A DNA stretch of 64,000 nucleotides from Salipiger thiooxidans. GTDB lineage: Bacteria; Pseudomonadota; Alphaproteobacteria; Rhodobacterales; Rhodobacteraceae. Positions within the stretch are counted from its first letter, which is position 1. Every line of letters starts with the position of its first letter. Shown one piece after another: positions 19,649 to 28,863 of the stretch. Made by a program: the position numbers and the translations under genes. Where the stretch lies: positions 124,001-188,000 of the forward strand of contig NZ_FNAV01000010.1 in assembly GCF_900102075.1 (NCBI RefSeq), read 5' to 3'. Under the pieces are notes generated by a model. It did no database searches, was not told where the DNA came from, and saw nothing but the letters and a program-made list of their open reading frames with translations.

Positions 19649-21012
19649 TGCGCGCGCTGGTCCTGCCGCTGGTCCTTGCGCTGGCGAGCTGTGTGCCGGC
19701 GCCCCCCGCAGACACCGCCAGCCGCGCCGTGGCCGGGATCTCCGCACCGACCGGCCTGCCCGCGATGAAGACCTTCCCCGGCAGCGCGCCGCAGCCTGCC
19801 GTGGTCTCGAATCGCGATCTCGAGCGCGACATCCTCGATCTCGCCTTCACGCTGGAATCCGGGCGTACGCTCAGCAGCTTCACCCGGTTCGAGAGGCCGG
19901 TCACCCTGCGCGTCACCGGCAGCCCGCCGCGGACGCTTTCGGGCGATCTCGACCGGCTGCTGGCCCGGCTGCGGGCCGAGGCGCAGATCGATATCCGCCG
20001 CAGCTCGGCCCCGGACGCCAGCATCACTCTCGTGGCCATCCCCCGCGACGACATCCGCAAGCACCTGCCGCAGGCCGCCTGTTTCGTGGTGCCCAATGTC
20101 TCGTCCCTCGGCGAATACCTCGCGGCCCGGAACTCGGGCGCGGTGAGCTGGACGCGGGTGCAGACGCGCGAGCGGGTGGCGATCTTCCTGCCCGCCGACG
20201 CCGCCCCGCAGGAGGTGCGAGACTGCCTGCACGAGGAGATCGCGCAGGCGCTGGGACCCCTCAACGACCTCTACCGCCTCACCGACAGCGTCTTCAACGA
20301 CGACAATGTGCACACGGTGCTCACCGGCTACGACATGACGGTGCTGCGGGCGTGGTACGACCCGGCGCTGCGCTCGGGCCTCACCCGCGGCGAGGTCGCG
20401 GCGCGGCTGCCCGCGGTGCTGGCCCGGGTAAACCCGCGCGGCGAAGGCCTTGCCCCGCGCTACCTGCCACCCACCCCGCGCGACTGGACCGAGGCGGTGC
20501 AGACCGCGCTCGGCCCCGGCGCCCCCTATGCCGAGCGTCGCCGCGCCGCCGAGCGGGCGGTGCGCATCGCCACGGACGAGGGCTGGACCGATCACCGCCG
20601 GGGCTTCTCGCACTACGCCATGGGGCGGCTTATGCAGGGCACGGACGCGACCGCCGCGATGCAGGAATTCCTGCAGGCGCAGCGCTATTTCGAGATCACC
20701 CCAAACACCGCGCTGCACCAGGCCTACGTCGCCTCGCAGCTTGCGGCCTATGCGATCAACGACCACCGGCCCGAGGACGCGCTGGCGCTGATTGCCCCGC
20801 ATCTGGCCACCGCCACGCGGCACGAAAACGCCGCGCTGCTGGCGACGCTGATGATGCTGAAGGCCGAGGCGCTCGCGCTTGCGGGCCGTCCGTCCGAGGC
20901 GAGGATCGTTCGTATGGACTCCCTTGGCTGGGCGCGATACGGCTTCGGTTCGGACTGGGCGGTGCGCGCGAAGATGCGCGAGATCGCCGCGCTCAATTCG
21001 GCTAGGGGCTGA
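19648..21012 (+). CDS. DUF2927-family lipoprotein
   Basis: 454 residues. The signal peptide MRALVLPLVLALASC ends with a lipobox Cys at residue 15, so the mature protein is lipidated. Residues about 55-230 match the DUF2927 pattern: IRKHLPQAACFVVPNV, ECLHEEIAQALGPLNDLYRLTDSVFNDDN. The C-terminal half is helical and TPR-like. DUF2927 resembles zinc-metalloprotease-like folds, with HEEIAQ possibly an HExxx remnant. Role unknown. Confidence 0.8.
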   Translation: MRALVLPLVLALASCVPAPPADTASRAVAGISAPTGLPAMKTFPGSAPQPAVVSNRDLERDILDLAFTLESGRTLSSFTRFERPVTLRVTGSPPRTLSGDLDRLLARLRAEAQIDIRRSSAPDASITLVAIPRDDIRKHLPQAACFVVPNVSSLGEYLAARNSGAVSWTRVQTRERVAIFLPADAAPQEVRDCLHEEIAQALGPLNDLYRLTDSVFNDDNVHTVLTGYDMTVLRAWYDPALRSGLTRGEVAARLPAVLARVNPRGEGLAPRYLPPTPRDWTEAVQTALGPGAPYAERRRAAERAVRIATDEGWTDHRRGFSHYAMGRLMQGTDATAAMQEFLQAQRYFEITPNTALHQAYVASQLAAYAINDHRPEDALALIAPHLATATRHENAALLATLMMLKAEALALAGRPSEARIVRMDSLGWARYGFGSDWAVRAKMREIAALNSARG

Positions 21013-21030
21013 CGGGAGGATGAGGGCCAG

Positions 21031-21198
21031 ATGATCGTGATCGCGGGAGTGCTGATCGGAGCCATCCTCGGCGGGCTGACGGCCCGTCGGCGCAAGGGCA
21101 ATACGGCCGACATCGCGCAGTTCGTCGTGGTCTATGCGATCGCCTTCGGACTGCTCGGGCTGGTCGCGACCATCGTGCTCGAGAAGGTCGCGTCCTGA
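21031..21198 (+). CDS. 55-residue two-helix membrane protein
   Basis: Two membrane segments: MIVIAGVLIGAILGGLTARRRKG and ADIAQFVVVYAIAFGLLGLVATIVL, joined by an Arg/Lys-rich turn. It ends EKVAS. A GAGGG ribosome site lies just upstream. It follows the lipoprotein gene by 18 bp on the same strand and is probably co-transcribed. Small proteins of this look are conserved in Rhodobacteraceae; their role is unknown. Confidence 0.72.
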   Translation: MIVIAGVLIGAILGGLTARRRKGNTADIAQFVVVYAIAFGLLGLVATIVLEKVAS

Positions 21199-21246
21199 GT
21201 TCTGCCCTCTGAGCCGCACCTGTCGCCCATGCTTCTTCTGAAACAA

Positions 21247-21270
21247 GGCGCCCACCGCGTGGCGGGCGCC
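21247..21270 (-). terminator. Terminator of the ABC transporter/P1 peptidase operon
   Basis: GGCGCCC and GGGCGCC arms, extended by partly paired inner bases, lie 20 bp beyond the peptidase stop. On the minus strand they are followed by TTGTTTC. It lies between convergent genes and may work both ways. Confidence 0.65.
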
Positions 21271-21290
21271 CTGTCGCGAGGGACCGCCGC

Positions 21291-22397
21291 TCAGGCGCTC
21301 AGCAGGTCCATCAGCCGTTCCGTGTCCATCGCCCGGCAGATGCCGTTGGCAGGCCGTGCCAGCGGCACGTCCTCGGCGGCGCAGAGCGCGTTCAGCACCG
21401 CTTCGTCCACGGACTCGACCGCCGCCAGATAGACCGGGTCGAGCCGCTCGTCGTTGAGGCTGGTCATCTGCCGCCACGCCCCGGAGAGCTGCGGCAGCGG
21501 CATCTCGTTGGCGGTAGAGAAGGCGAGGAAGATGTCGCCCGAGTTGTTGCCGCCCGGCGTGCCGCCCCGCCCGATGCCGATGGAGGCGCGCCGCGCCAGC
21601 CGCTCGAGCTGGCTGGGAGAAAGCGGCAGATCGGTCGCGAGGATGACGATGATCGAGCCACGCTCGGTCATCATGTTCACGATACGGTCCTCGGGCATCG
21701 CCTCGCCCACGCGCCGGCCCGCCACGGTCAGCCAGGGCCTGAGCCCGTGGTTGGCCTGAACCAGCGCGCCGATGGTGAAGCCCTGCCCCTCGACGTCGAT
21801 CACCCGCGACGCGGTGCCGGTGCCGCCCTTGAACTCGTAGCAGATCATCCCCGCACCGCCGCCGGAATTCCCCTCGGTCACCGGACCGGGCTTGGCCGCG
21901 TCCAGCGCCTGACGGGCCAGCGCCTCGGTCACGTGCAGCCCGTTGATGTCGTTGAGCACGCCGTCATAGGTCTCGGCCACCACCGGCATCGCCCAGAGGT
22001 GGTTGTCCTCCCACGTGTCGCCGTAGGTCTCGACCATCCAGCGCACCGCCGCCGCGTGGCAGGGTCCGATGGCGTGCGAGTTCGAGATCATGATCGGCCC
22101 CGCCAGCCAGCCACCGTCGCGCACCCAGTGGGCGCCGGTCATCTCGCCATTGCCGTTGAGGCTGAACTGCCCGGCCCAGACCGGCTTCGGTTCGGGATCG
22201 CGACCGCGCGGCAGGATCGCAGTGACCCCGGTCTGCACCTGGATGCCACGGGTGGCCAGCGATGGGTCGCGCGACGACAGCAGCTCGGTGGTGCCGACCT
22301 CGAGGCCGGGCACGTCGGTGATGGCGTTCAGCGGGCCCGGCGTGCCGGGCAGCGGGATGCCGAGACGGCGCGCGCGGGGTTTGGTCGTCATGGTCAT
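21291..22397 (-). CDS. P1-family peptidase (DmpA/beta-peptidyl aminopeptidase type)
   Basis: 368 residues. Family marks: ITDVPGLEVGTTE at the start, TGVTAILPRG, NSHAIGPCHAAAVRW, EGNSGGGAGMICYEFKGGTGTASR, and the nucleophile region GGTPGGNNSGDIFLAFSTAN near residue 305. In this family the enzyme cuts itself just before a Ser at that site, and the freed Ser is the catalytic N-terminal nucleophile. It hydrolyses N-terminal residues from small or unusual peptides. The start overlaps the preceding permease stop (ATGA), so it belongs to the ABC operon and may process the imported compound. Confidence 0.9.
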   Translation of the reverse strand: MTMTTKPRARRLGIPLPGTPGPLNAITDVPGLEVGTTELLSSRDPSLATRGIQVQTGVTAILPRGRDPEPKPVWAGQFSLNGNGEMTGAHWVRDGGWLAGPIMISNSHAIGPCHAAAVRWMVETYGDTWEDNHLWAMPVVAETYDGVLNDINGLHVTEALARQALDAAKPGPVTEGNSGGGAGMICYEFKGGTGTASRVIDVEGQGFTIGALVQANHGLRPWLTVAGRRVGEAMPEDRIVNMMTERGSIIVILATDLPLSPSQLERLARRASIGIGRGGTPGGNNSGDIFLAFSTANEMPLPQLSGAWRQMTSLNDERLDPVYLAAVESVDEAVLNALCAAEDVPLARPANGICRAMDTERLMDLLSA

Positions 22398-23212
22398 TTC
22401 TGTCGTCTCGATCTGAAATAGAGGCCGATGGCGGCGATCAGCAGGGTGAAGAGCAGCATCAGCGTGGCGATGGCGTTGATCTCGGGCTTGATGCCGCGCC
22501 GGAGCAGCCCCCAGATGTGGATGGGCAGCGTGGTGTTGCCGGTGCCCGCGATGAAATAGGTGATCACGAGGTCGTCCATCGAGATGATGAACGCCAGCAG
22601 CCAGCCGCCGAGGATCCCCGGCGCGATGCCCGGCAGCGTCACCTTGCGGAAGGTCTGCGCCGGCGTGGCGCCAAGGTCGGCCGAGGCCTCTTCGACGCTG
22701 GTGTCGAACTCGGCGAGCCGCGCCGAGACGGTCACGAAGACGTAGGAGATCAGGAAGGTCGACTGGCCGACGATGATGGTCAGCATCGACAGGTTCATGC
22801 CGATGGTGATGAAGAAGATCAGCAGCGCGATGCCCAGCACGATGTCGGGCATGATCATCGGCAGCATCATCAGCGTCCGGTAGAACCGCGCCAGACGGAA
22901 GCGGTAGCGCGCGACGGCCAGCGCCAGCGCGGTGCCGAAGACCGTCGAGAAAACCGAGGTCGAAAGCGCCACGATCAGGCTCGTGCGCACCGCGCCCCAG
23001 AGCTGGTCGGTGCTGTCGACATAGGTGGCGCTTTCGGCCAGCGAGGTCTCGAGCCCGAAGATCTGCCGGTACCAGTCCAGCGTGAAGCCGTCCCAGATCA
23101 TCATGTTCAGCGTGTTGGCGTTGAACGAGTAGATCACCACCAGCAGGATCGGGGCGTAGACGAAGACGAAGAACAGCAGCCCGTAGAGCGAGAGGAGGCG
23201 GCGCAGGATCAT
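22394..23212 (-). CDS. ABC transporter permease, PotC type
   Basis: 272 residues, about six membrane segments. The EAA loop is EASADLGATPAQTFRKVTLPGIAPG (residues about 175-199), which docks with the ATPase. The N-terminus LLSLYGLLFFVFVYAPILLVVIYSFN is typical of the spermidine/putrescine class. It overlaps its neighbours by 4 bp on each side. Substrate is inferred from family only. Confidence 0.92.
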   Translation of the reverse strand: MILRRLLSLYGLLFFVFVYAPILLVVIYSFNANTLNMMIWDGFTLDWYRQIFGLETSLAESATYVDSTDQLWGAVRTSLIVALSTSVFSTVFGTALALAVARYRFRLARFYRTLMMLPMIMPDIVLGIALLIFFITIGMNLSMLTIIVGQSTFLISYVFVTVSARLAEFDTSVEEASADLGATPAQTFRKVTLPGIAPGILGGWLLAFIISMDDLVITYFIAGTGNTTLPIHIWGLLRRGIKPEINAIATLMLLFTLLIAAIGLYFRSRRQK

Positions 23213-24093
23213 GACCGCTCCTCCCGCCCGGCAAGGCGGAACTGCGCGATCAGCAGCACCAGCACCGCGGTCATCACAAGCATGGCCAGCGCCGAGCCGA
23301 AGGGCCAGTTGCGGGCCGAGAGGAACTGCTGCTCGATCAGGTTGCCGATCATCAGCACCTTGGCCCCGCCCAGCACCGAGGGCACGATGAAATTGCCCAG
23401 CGCCGGGATGAAGGTGATCACCGAGCCGCCGACGATGCCGGGCATGGTCGCGGGCAGGATCACCTTTCGGAAGGTCTGCAGCCGCGTCGCGCCGAGGTCC
23501 GAGGAGGCCTCGATCTGCGCCATGTCGAGCTTCTCGATCGAGCCGTAGAGCGGCAGGAACATGAACGGGATGAAGACGTAGGTCATGCCGAGGATCACGG
23601 CGAAATCGGTGTAGAGGAACTCGATGGGCGCATCGGTGAGCCCCAGCCCCATCAGCCCCTGATTCAGAAAGCCCGTGGGACGCAGGATCAGCACCCAGGC
23701 AAAGAGCCGGACGATCAGGCTCACGAAGAACGGCAGCGTCACGAGGAAGATGGCGAAATCGCGCAGCCCCGGCCGCATCCGGCTGATCCAGAACGCGGCG
23801 GGATAGCAGACCAGCAGGCTCGCCAGCACGGTGAGCGCCGCCAGCCGCAGCGAGCGCAGGAAGATCGCGATGTAGACCGGGTCGAACTTCTCGTACCGCG
23901 TGTCGGCCCAGCCGAGGATCCGCCCGTAGTTGAGATGCGAGAAGATCCAGTCCACGCCACCGTAAAGGCCGGGCGTCAGGAAGCTGTAGACCAGCATGAT
24001 CAGAAGCGGGCCGAAGAAGAACACCAGCAGGAACACCGTCGGTGCGCCCAGCAGGCCCAAGAGCTGCAGGAACTTGCGCCGCGCGAGGCTCAT
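23209..24093 (-). CDS. ABC transporter permease, PotB type
   Basis: 294 residues, with a first membrane segment at residues 12-35 and five more. EAA loop: EASSDLGATRLQTFRKVILPATMPG. The periplasmic stretch after the first helix (VDWIFSHLNYGRILGWADTRYEKFDPVY) is longer than in many permeases, as in PotB-like proteins. Overlaps the ATPase and the second permease by 4 bp. Confidence 0.92.
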   Translation of the reverse strand: MSLARRKFLQLLGLLGAPTVFLLVFFFGPLLIMLVYSFLTPGLYGGVDWIFSHLNYGRILGWADTRYEKFDPVYIAIFLRSLRLAALTVLASLLVCYPAAFWISRMRPGLRDFAIFLVTLPFFVSLIVRLFAWVLILRPTGFLNQGLMGLGLTDAPIEFLYTDFAVILGMTYVFIPFMFLPLYGSIEKLDMAQIEASSDLGATRLQTFRKVILPATMPGIVGGSVITFIPALGNFIVPSVLGGAKVLMIGNLIEQQFLSARNWPFGSALAMLVMTAVLVLLIAQFRLAGREERS

Positions 24094-25151
24094 GGCGCGA
24101 CCTCGTCGATCAGGTGCAGCCCCTCGGCGGGCGCGTGCAGCGTGAGCGTGCTGCCGATCCCCGGCAGCGCGTTTCCGGTGCGCAGCAGCGCGCGGATGGT
24201 GCCGAAGGTGCCGGTCTCGAGCGACACCTGGTGGTCGGTGCCGGTGTAGTAGGTCTCGCGGATGACGCCGGTGAAGCTGAGACCCGGGCGTTCGGGTGCG
24301 GTGGCGGAAAGCACCTCGGGGCGCAGCAGCAGCGTGGCCTTTCCGGCGGGGCGCACGGCGGCAAAGCCCTGCCCGTCCGCCAGCTGCGCGGCGGAACCGT
24401 CAAGCGTCACCGGCAGCAGGTTGCTCTCGCCGAGGAAGTCGGCGGTGAAGAGGTTGGCGGGCGTCTGGTACAGCTCGGCCGGGGCGCCGATCTGCTGGAT
24501 CCGCCCATGCGCGAGCACGGCGATCCGGTCGGACATGGTCAGCGCCTCTTCCTGGTCGTGGGTGACGAAGATGAAGCCGATGCCCAGCTCGCGTTGCAGC
24601 GCCTTCAGTTCCTGCTGCATCTTCTGGCGCAGGTTCTTGTCGAGCGCCGAGAGCGGCTCATCCAGCAGCAGCAGCTTCGGCTTGCCCGCCAGTGCCCGGG
24701 CCAGCGCCACGCGCTGCTGCTGGCCACCGGAAAGCTGCGCGATCGACCGTTTCTCCATGCCCGTCAGCCCCACGAGCTCGAGCATCTCGCCAACCCGCAT
24801 CCGGATCTCGCGCTTGTCGCGCCCGGCGATCTCGAGCGCGTAGCCGACGTTGCGCGCCACGCTCATGTGCCCGAAGAGCGCATAGCGCTGGAACACCGTG
24901 TTCACCGGCCTGCGATGGGCGGGCATCTGGGTGACCGCCGTGCCGTCGATCAGCACGTCGCCCGCGTCCAGCGTCTCGAAGCCGCTGATGGTGCGCAGAA
25001 GCGTGGTCTTGCCGCAGCCCGAGGGGCCAAGGAGGGTGACGAACTCGGCGCTGGCCAGCCGCAGCGAGATCCCGTCGAGCGCGGTCATGGTGCCGCCCTC
25101 GGGGGTGCGGAAGGCCTTGCGGGCGCCGATGATTTCAAGGGGAGATGGCAT
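24090..25151 (-). CDS. ABC transporter ATP-binding protein, PotA type
   Basis: 353 residues. Walker A GPSGCGKTT near 43-51, Q-loop in NTVFQRYALFGHMSV, signature LSGGQQQR, Walker B LLLLDEPLSALD, switch His in FVTHDQEEAL. A C-terminal TOBE-type regulatory domain follows from about residue 250. The start at 25151 matches the family N-terminus. An upstream ATG at 25214 overlaps the binding-protein stop (ATGA) and is an alternative giving 21 more residues. Confidence 0.92.
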   Translation of the reverse strand: MPSPLEIIGARKAFRTPEGGTMTALDGISLRLASAEFVTLLGPSGCGKTTLLRTISGFETLDAGDVLIDGTAVTQMPAHRRPVNTVFQRYALFGHMSVARNVGYALEIAGRDKREIRMRVGEMLELVGLTGMEKRSIAQLSGGQQQRVALARALAGKPKLLLLDEPLSALDKNLRQKMQQELKALQRELGIGFIFVTHDQEEALTMSDRIAVLAHGRIQQIGAPAELYQTPANLFTADFLGESNLLPVTLDGSAAQLADGQGFAAVRPAGKATLLLRPEVLSATAPERPGLSFTGVIRETYYTGTDHQVSLETGTFGTIRALLRTGNALPGIGSTLTLHAPAEGLHLIDEVAP

Positions 25152-25210
25152 GATCTTGCGGTCCTGCAGGCCGGCGGGGAAGACCCCCGCCGGATGGGTG
25201 TCGAAGGGCG

Positions 25211-26233
25211 TCATTGCGCGGTCTTGATGCGCGTCCATTCCGAATTGTAGAGCTGCAGGTCGCGGCCGAGGTCCTCGAAGATCTGCAGCTTGTCCATCAC
25301 ATCCTGCGACGGGTAGATGGTCTCGTTGGCGGCGATCGCCTCGGGGATCAGTGCCTGCGCGGGCTTGTTCGGGGTGCCGTTCATCTGCTGCTCGACGTTC
25401 ATCGCGGCGATCTCGGGCTTGAGGTAGAACTCGAGGAACTTCTGCGCGGCCTCCTTGTTGGGCGCGGACTCGAGCACGCAGATGTCCTCCTGGTACATCG
25501 TCGCCCCTTCCTCGGGAATGATGTAGCCGATGGTGTCCGGGTTCTCGGACACGTAGAGGTTGGCGCCCACGTACCAATGCGCCGCCGCCACGTCTCCCGA
25601 GATCACCTGCGGCACGGAATCGTAGGTGAAGGCGGTGACGCCCGCGATGTGGTCGATGATGTAATCCGCCGCAGCCTCGACCTCGTCGGGATCGGTGGAG
25701 TTGACTGAGTTGCCGTTCACGATGAGGCCGATGCCGATGGTCTCGCGCAGGTCGTCCAGCAGCGTGATCTTCTTGCCCTCGGCGCCCAGCGCGAAGAAGT
25801 CCGCCCAGCTCTTGATGTCGCCGGCCAGCGCCTTGTTGTAGACGATGCCCACGTTGCCCCACGCGTAGGGCAGGCAGTACTCGGCGTCGGGATCGGTCTT
25901 GGCGCGCACGAACTGCGGGTCGATGTTCTCGAAACCAGGCGCCTTGCCGATGTGGGTCTTCGCCAGAAGACCGAGCTGGAACATGATGTCGTGCATGTGC
26001 ACCGACGGGAAGACGATGTCGTAGCCGGTGGCGCCGGCCTGGATCTTGGCCAGCATCTCCTCGTTCGAGCCGTAGCTGTCGAGGGTGACCTCGATGCCGG
26101 TCTCCTCGGTGAAGGCCTCGAGAACGGCCGGGTTGATGTAGTCGCCCCAGTTGTAGAGCGACAGCGTCTCGGCGGAGGCCGCCAGCGGCGCGAGGATCAG
26201 TGCCGTGGTTGCGGCGAGATGCAGCTTTTTCAT
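25211..26233 (-). CDS. Periplasmic binding protein, PotD/PotF type
   Basis: 340 residues with a Sec signal peptide (MKKLHLAATTALILAPLAASA, cleavage near residue 21). The mature protein starts ETLSLYNWGDYINPAVLEAF, the classic opening of polyamine-binding proteins. GYDIVFPSVHMHDIM and LPYAWGNVGIVYNK are ligand-domain motifs. First gene of the leftward operon with the ATPase, two permeases and P1 peptidase. The true ligand might be a polyamine or an amide or peptide conjugate of one, given the peptidase. Confidence 0.92.
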   Translation of the reverse strand: MKKLHLAATTALILAPLAASAETLSLYNWGDYINPAVLEAFTEETGIEVTLDSYGSNEEMLAKIQAGATGYDIVFPSVHMHDIMFQLGLLAKTHIGKAPGFENIDPQFVRAKTDPDAEYCLPYAWGNVGIVYNKALAGDIKSWADFFALGAEGKKITLLDDLRETIGIGLIVNGNSVNSTDPDEVEAAADYIIDHIAGVTAFTYDSVPQVISGDVAAAHWYVGANLYVSENPDTIGYIIPEEGATMYQEDICVLESAPNKEAAQKFLEFYLKPEIAAMNVEQQMNGTPNKPAQALIPEAIAANETIYPSQDVMDKLQIFEDLGRDLQLYNSEWTRIKTAQ

Positions 26234-26345
26234 GGTTTCAGTGGCTCCCTGTCATCCGGTTTTTCGGTTTTGCCTTGAGTCACCAAACTGGTTCGATACT
26301 GTCATTTTCGTCAAATGTTAGTTTTCTGTCATGTGGAGATCCGGC
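26234..26345. promoter_or_regulatory. Divergent control region between the ABC operon and the RpiR regulator
   Basis: AT-rich for this genome. CTGTCATTTTCGTC near 26299 and TTTTCTGTCAT near 26322 form an imperfect repeat, a possible RpiR-type operator. It should contain promoters in both directions. Confidence 0.45.
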
Positions 26346-27212
26346 ATGTCACACGGCTTTGCGTCCTATGCAGAGGCGCCGATTGATGAATTTGTAAGCA
26401 AAGTCGAGCAGGGCCTGCACGCGCTACCCAAGCAGGAGGCGAAGGTTGCGCAGTATTTTCTCCTCAACCTGAACTCAGTGTCCTTCGAGACCGGCAAGTC
26501 CATCGCCCAGAAGGCGGGTGTGGCCGAGATCACCGTGGGCCGGATGCTGCGCCGGTTCGGCTGCGCGGGGATGAAGGAGTTCAAGGCGATGCTGCGGCAC
26601 CGCTACTCTGTCACCGGGGCAAGCATCGCCGACGACGGGTTCGAGCTGCCCGAAGACTGGCAGGAGCAGATGAACGCCGAACTGCGCGCGGTGAGCACCG
26701 TCTACTCGCGCATCGGCACCCCCGCCTTCCGCGCCGCCGAGCGCTACCTGACCGAGGCCGAGGAGGTCTATGTCACCGGCTTCCAGACCGTGCGCGGGCT
26801 GGCCGAGGACGTGGCGCGGCGGCTGGCGCTCGCCCGGGCCCGGGTCCGCTTCCTGTCGGGGCACGACAGCATGCTCTCGGAATGGCTCGACCCGCCGGCG
26901 CCGGGCAGCAGCTGCCTGCTGATCATCGACGTCATCCCCTATGCTGCGGAATGCGAGACCATCGCGCGGCTGGCGCGGGACCAGGGCCGGTCGGTGGTCG
27001 TGGTGACGGATGAATACTGCCACTGGGCACAGGAGGTGACCGACGCGGTGATCAACGCACCCTCGAAGACCGGGCTCTTCCTCGAGTCGATCCTCGGGCT
27101 GAACGCCGCGACGAGCCTTCTGGTGCACATGGCCGCCAACGGCCGCAGCGCCGACATCGACGAGCGCATGCGCGACTGGAAGCGGCTCGCGCAGTCCATC
27201 GGCATCTTCTGA
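26346..27212 (+). CDS. MurR/RpiR-family transcriptional regulator
   Basis: 288 residues. An N-terminal HTH (about residues 10-85: LPKQEAKVAQYFLLNLNSVSFETGKSIAQKAGVAEITVGRMLRRFGC) is followed by a SIS sugar-phosphate-type domain (VYVTGFQTVRGLAEDVARRL). ATG 26346 is chosen over 26331 because GGAG lies 7 nt upstream. It is divergent from the binding-protein operon, which it most likely controls. SIS domains usually bind phosphosugars, so the effector is open here. Confidence 0.9.
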   Translation: MSHGFASYAEAPIDEFVSKVEQGLHALPKQEAKVAQYFLLNLNSVSFETGKSIAQKAGVAEITVGRMLRRFGCAGMKEFKAMLRHRYSVTGASIADDGFELPEDWQEQMNAELRAVSTVYSRIGTPAFRAAERYLTEAEEVYVTGFQTVRGLAEDVARRLALARARVRFLSGHDSMLSEWLDPPAPGSSCLLIIDVIPYAAECETIARLARDQGRSVVVVTDEYCHWAQEVTDAVINAPSKTGLFLESILGLNAATSLLVHMAANGRSADIDERMRDWKRLAQSIGIF

Positions 27213-27303
27213 CCGCGCCGCTCCGCCACCCCCGGGGCTCTCCCGCCCCCGCCGCATCCCTGCCAACCTGCCCTCACCCAAGCCATGACGTGCGACGCGT
27301 CCC

Positions 27304-27612
27304 ATGCCGCAGGAGAACCGGCCCGAGAAATCCGAGCCCCCCGAACCGCAGGGGTCTTCGCCATGCTGCCGCGGGGCGCGATCCGGAACACGCTGGGGCT
27401 CTGGGCTCGCGGTGCTGCTCGGAACGATCACCGGCCCTGCCCTCTGCGTCTGCTTCGATCTGCCGCTGATCCCGTCGCTTCTGGGGGGCGTTCTGGTGCT
27501 TGCGGTCTACGTCGCTTGGGACCGGCTCTGGCTTGCACAGCGGCGCAATTCACGCCACCCCTGCCCCTGCCCGCGAGCACGCCGGGCACATGTTGTTTTT
27601 GCCCGCGGATGA
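27304..27612 (+). CDS. Possible small two-helix membrane protein
   Basis: The middle of this 102-codon frame reads as two membrane segments (SGLAVLLGTITGPALCVCF and LIPSLLGGVLVLAVYVAWDRLWL). The first 30 and last 20 residues are low-complexity Pro/Arg. No clear ribosome site. The remaining 27213-27678 sequence holds nothing else recognised. Confidence 0.3.
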   Translation: MPQENRPEKSEPPEPQGSSPCCRGARSGTRWGSGLAVLLGTITGPALCVCFDLPLIPSLLGGVLVLAVYVAWDRLWLAQRRNSRHPCPCPRARRAHVVFARG

Positions 27613-27678
27613 GGGATGCTGCGGTTGCAGCCATCGCTGCGTCGCGTAAGGTGGGCGCGACCGGCCGGAGGACCGTGC

Positions 27679-28863
27679 ATGTTCGTTCCCTTTTTCGAGA
27701 CCCTGCGACAGGCCCAGGTGCCCGTCAGCCTGCGCGAATACCTGACCTTCCTCGAGGCCATGCGCGCGGGGCTCGCCACCTATGACGTGGAGGGCTTCTA
27801 CTATCTCGCCCGCAGCTCCATGGTGAAGGACGAGCGCCACCTCGACCGTTTCGACCGCGCCTTCGCCACCGCCTTCCGCGGGCTCGAGCAGATCTCCTTC
27901 GAGCAGGTGCTCGAGGCCGTGGAACTGCCGTCGGACTGGCTCACCCGGATGGCAGAGAAGCACCTCACCGACGAGGAGAAGCGCGAGATCGAGGCCATGG
28001 GCGGCTTCGACAAGCTGATGGAGACCCTGCAGGAGCGGCTGCGCGAGCAGCAGGGCCGGCACCAGGGCGGCAACAAGTGGATCGGCACCGCCGGGACCTC
28101 GCCCTTCGGGGCCTATGGCTACAACCCCGAGGGGGTGCGCATCGGCCAGAAGGAAAGTCGCCACCGCCGCGCGGTCAAGGTCTGGGACAAGCGCGAATTC
28201 CGCAACCTCGACGACAACATCGAGCTCGGCACCCGCAACATCAAGGTGGCGCTCAAGCGGCTGCGCAAGTGGGCCCGCGACGGCGCCCACGAAGAGCTCG
28301 ACCTCGACGGCACCATCCGCGCCACCGCCGAGCACGGCTATCTCGACGTCAAGACCCGGCCCGAGCGGCGCAACGCGGTGAAGCTGCTGCTGTTCTTCGA
28401 CGTGGGCGGCTCGATGGACATGCACATCCGCGTGGTCGAGGAACTGTTCTCGGCGGCGCGCTCCGAGTTCAAGCATCTCGAGCATTACTACTTTCACAAC
28501 TGCCTCTACGAGGGAGTGTGGCGTGACAACCGCCGCCGCTGGGACAAGCAGACCTCGACCTGGGACGTGCTCAACACCTACGGCTCGGACTACAAGTGCA
28601 TCTTCGTGGGCGACGCCTCGATGTCGCCCTACGAGATCGCCTACCCCGGCGGCGCCAACGAGCACTGGAACGCCGAAAGCGGACAGGCGTGGCTGGAACG
28701 GGCGCGGGTCCAGTGGCCCGACCACCTTTGGATCAACCCGGTGCCCGAGCGGCACTGGCAATACACCCAGAGCATCGGCATGATTCAGCAGATTTTCGAG
28801 AACAGGATGGTTCCGATGACCCTTGAAGGCATCGACCGCGGCATGCGGGAGCTGTCGCGATGA
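27679..28863 (+). CDS. CoxE-type VWA-domain protein
   Basis: 394 residues. The N-terminal helical region (MFVPFFETLRQAQVPVSLREYLTFLEAM) and C-terminal VWA domain match CoxE-like proteins. The metal-site motif reads FFDVGGSMD near residue 240, so the first Ser of the usual DxSxS is Gly. GGAGG precedes the ATG by 8 nt. CoxE partners with a MoxR-type AAA+ ATPase in cofactor maturation or protein remodelling. No such ATPase is next to it here, and the cox genes are 10 kb away. It overlaps the next gene by 4 bp. Confidence 0.88.
   Translation: MFVPFFETLRQAQVPVSLREYLTFLEAMRAGLATYDVEGFYYLARSSMVKDERHLDRFDRAFATAFRGLEQISFEQVLEAVELPSDWLTRMAEKHLTDEEKREIEAMGGFDKLMETLQERLREQQGRHQGGNKWIGTAGTSPFGAYGYNPEGVRIGQKESRHRRAVKVWDKREFRNLDDNIELGTRNIKVALKRLRKWARDGAHEELDLDGTIRATAEHGYLDVKTRPERRNAVKLLLFFDVGGSMDMHIRVVEELFSAARSEFKHLEHYYFHNCLYEGVWRDNRRRWDKQTSTWDVLNTYGSDYKCIFVGDASMSPYEIAYPGGANEHWNAESGQAWLERARVQWPDHLWINPVPERHWQYTQSIGMIQQIFENRMVPMTLEGIDRGMRELSR

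Noticed and set aside
21291-23234. One continuous protein joining permease and P1 peptidase sequence
   Set aside because: The peptidase and permease each have their own start and stop (ATGA overlap at 22394-22397). The apparent fusion only appears because the frame happens to stay open upstream of the peptidase.
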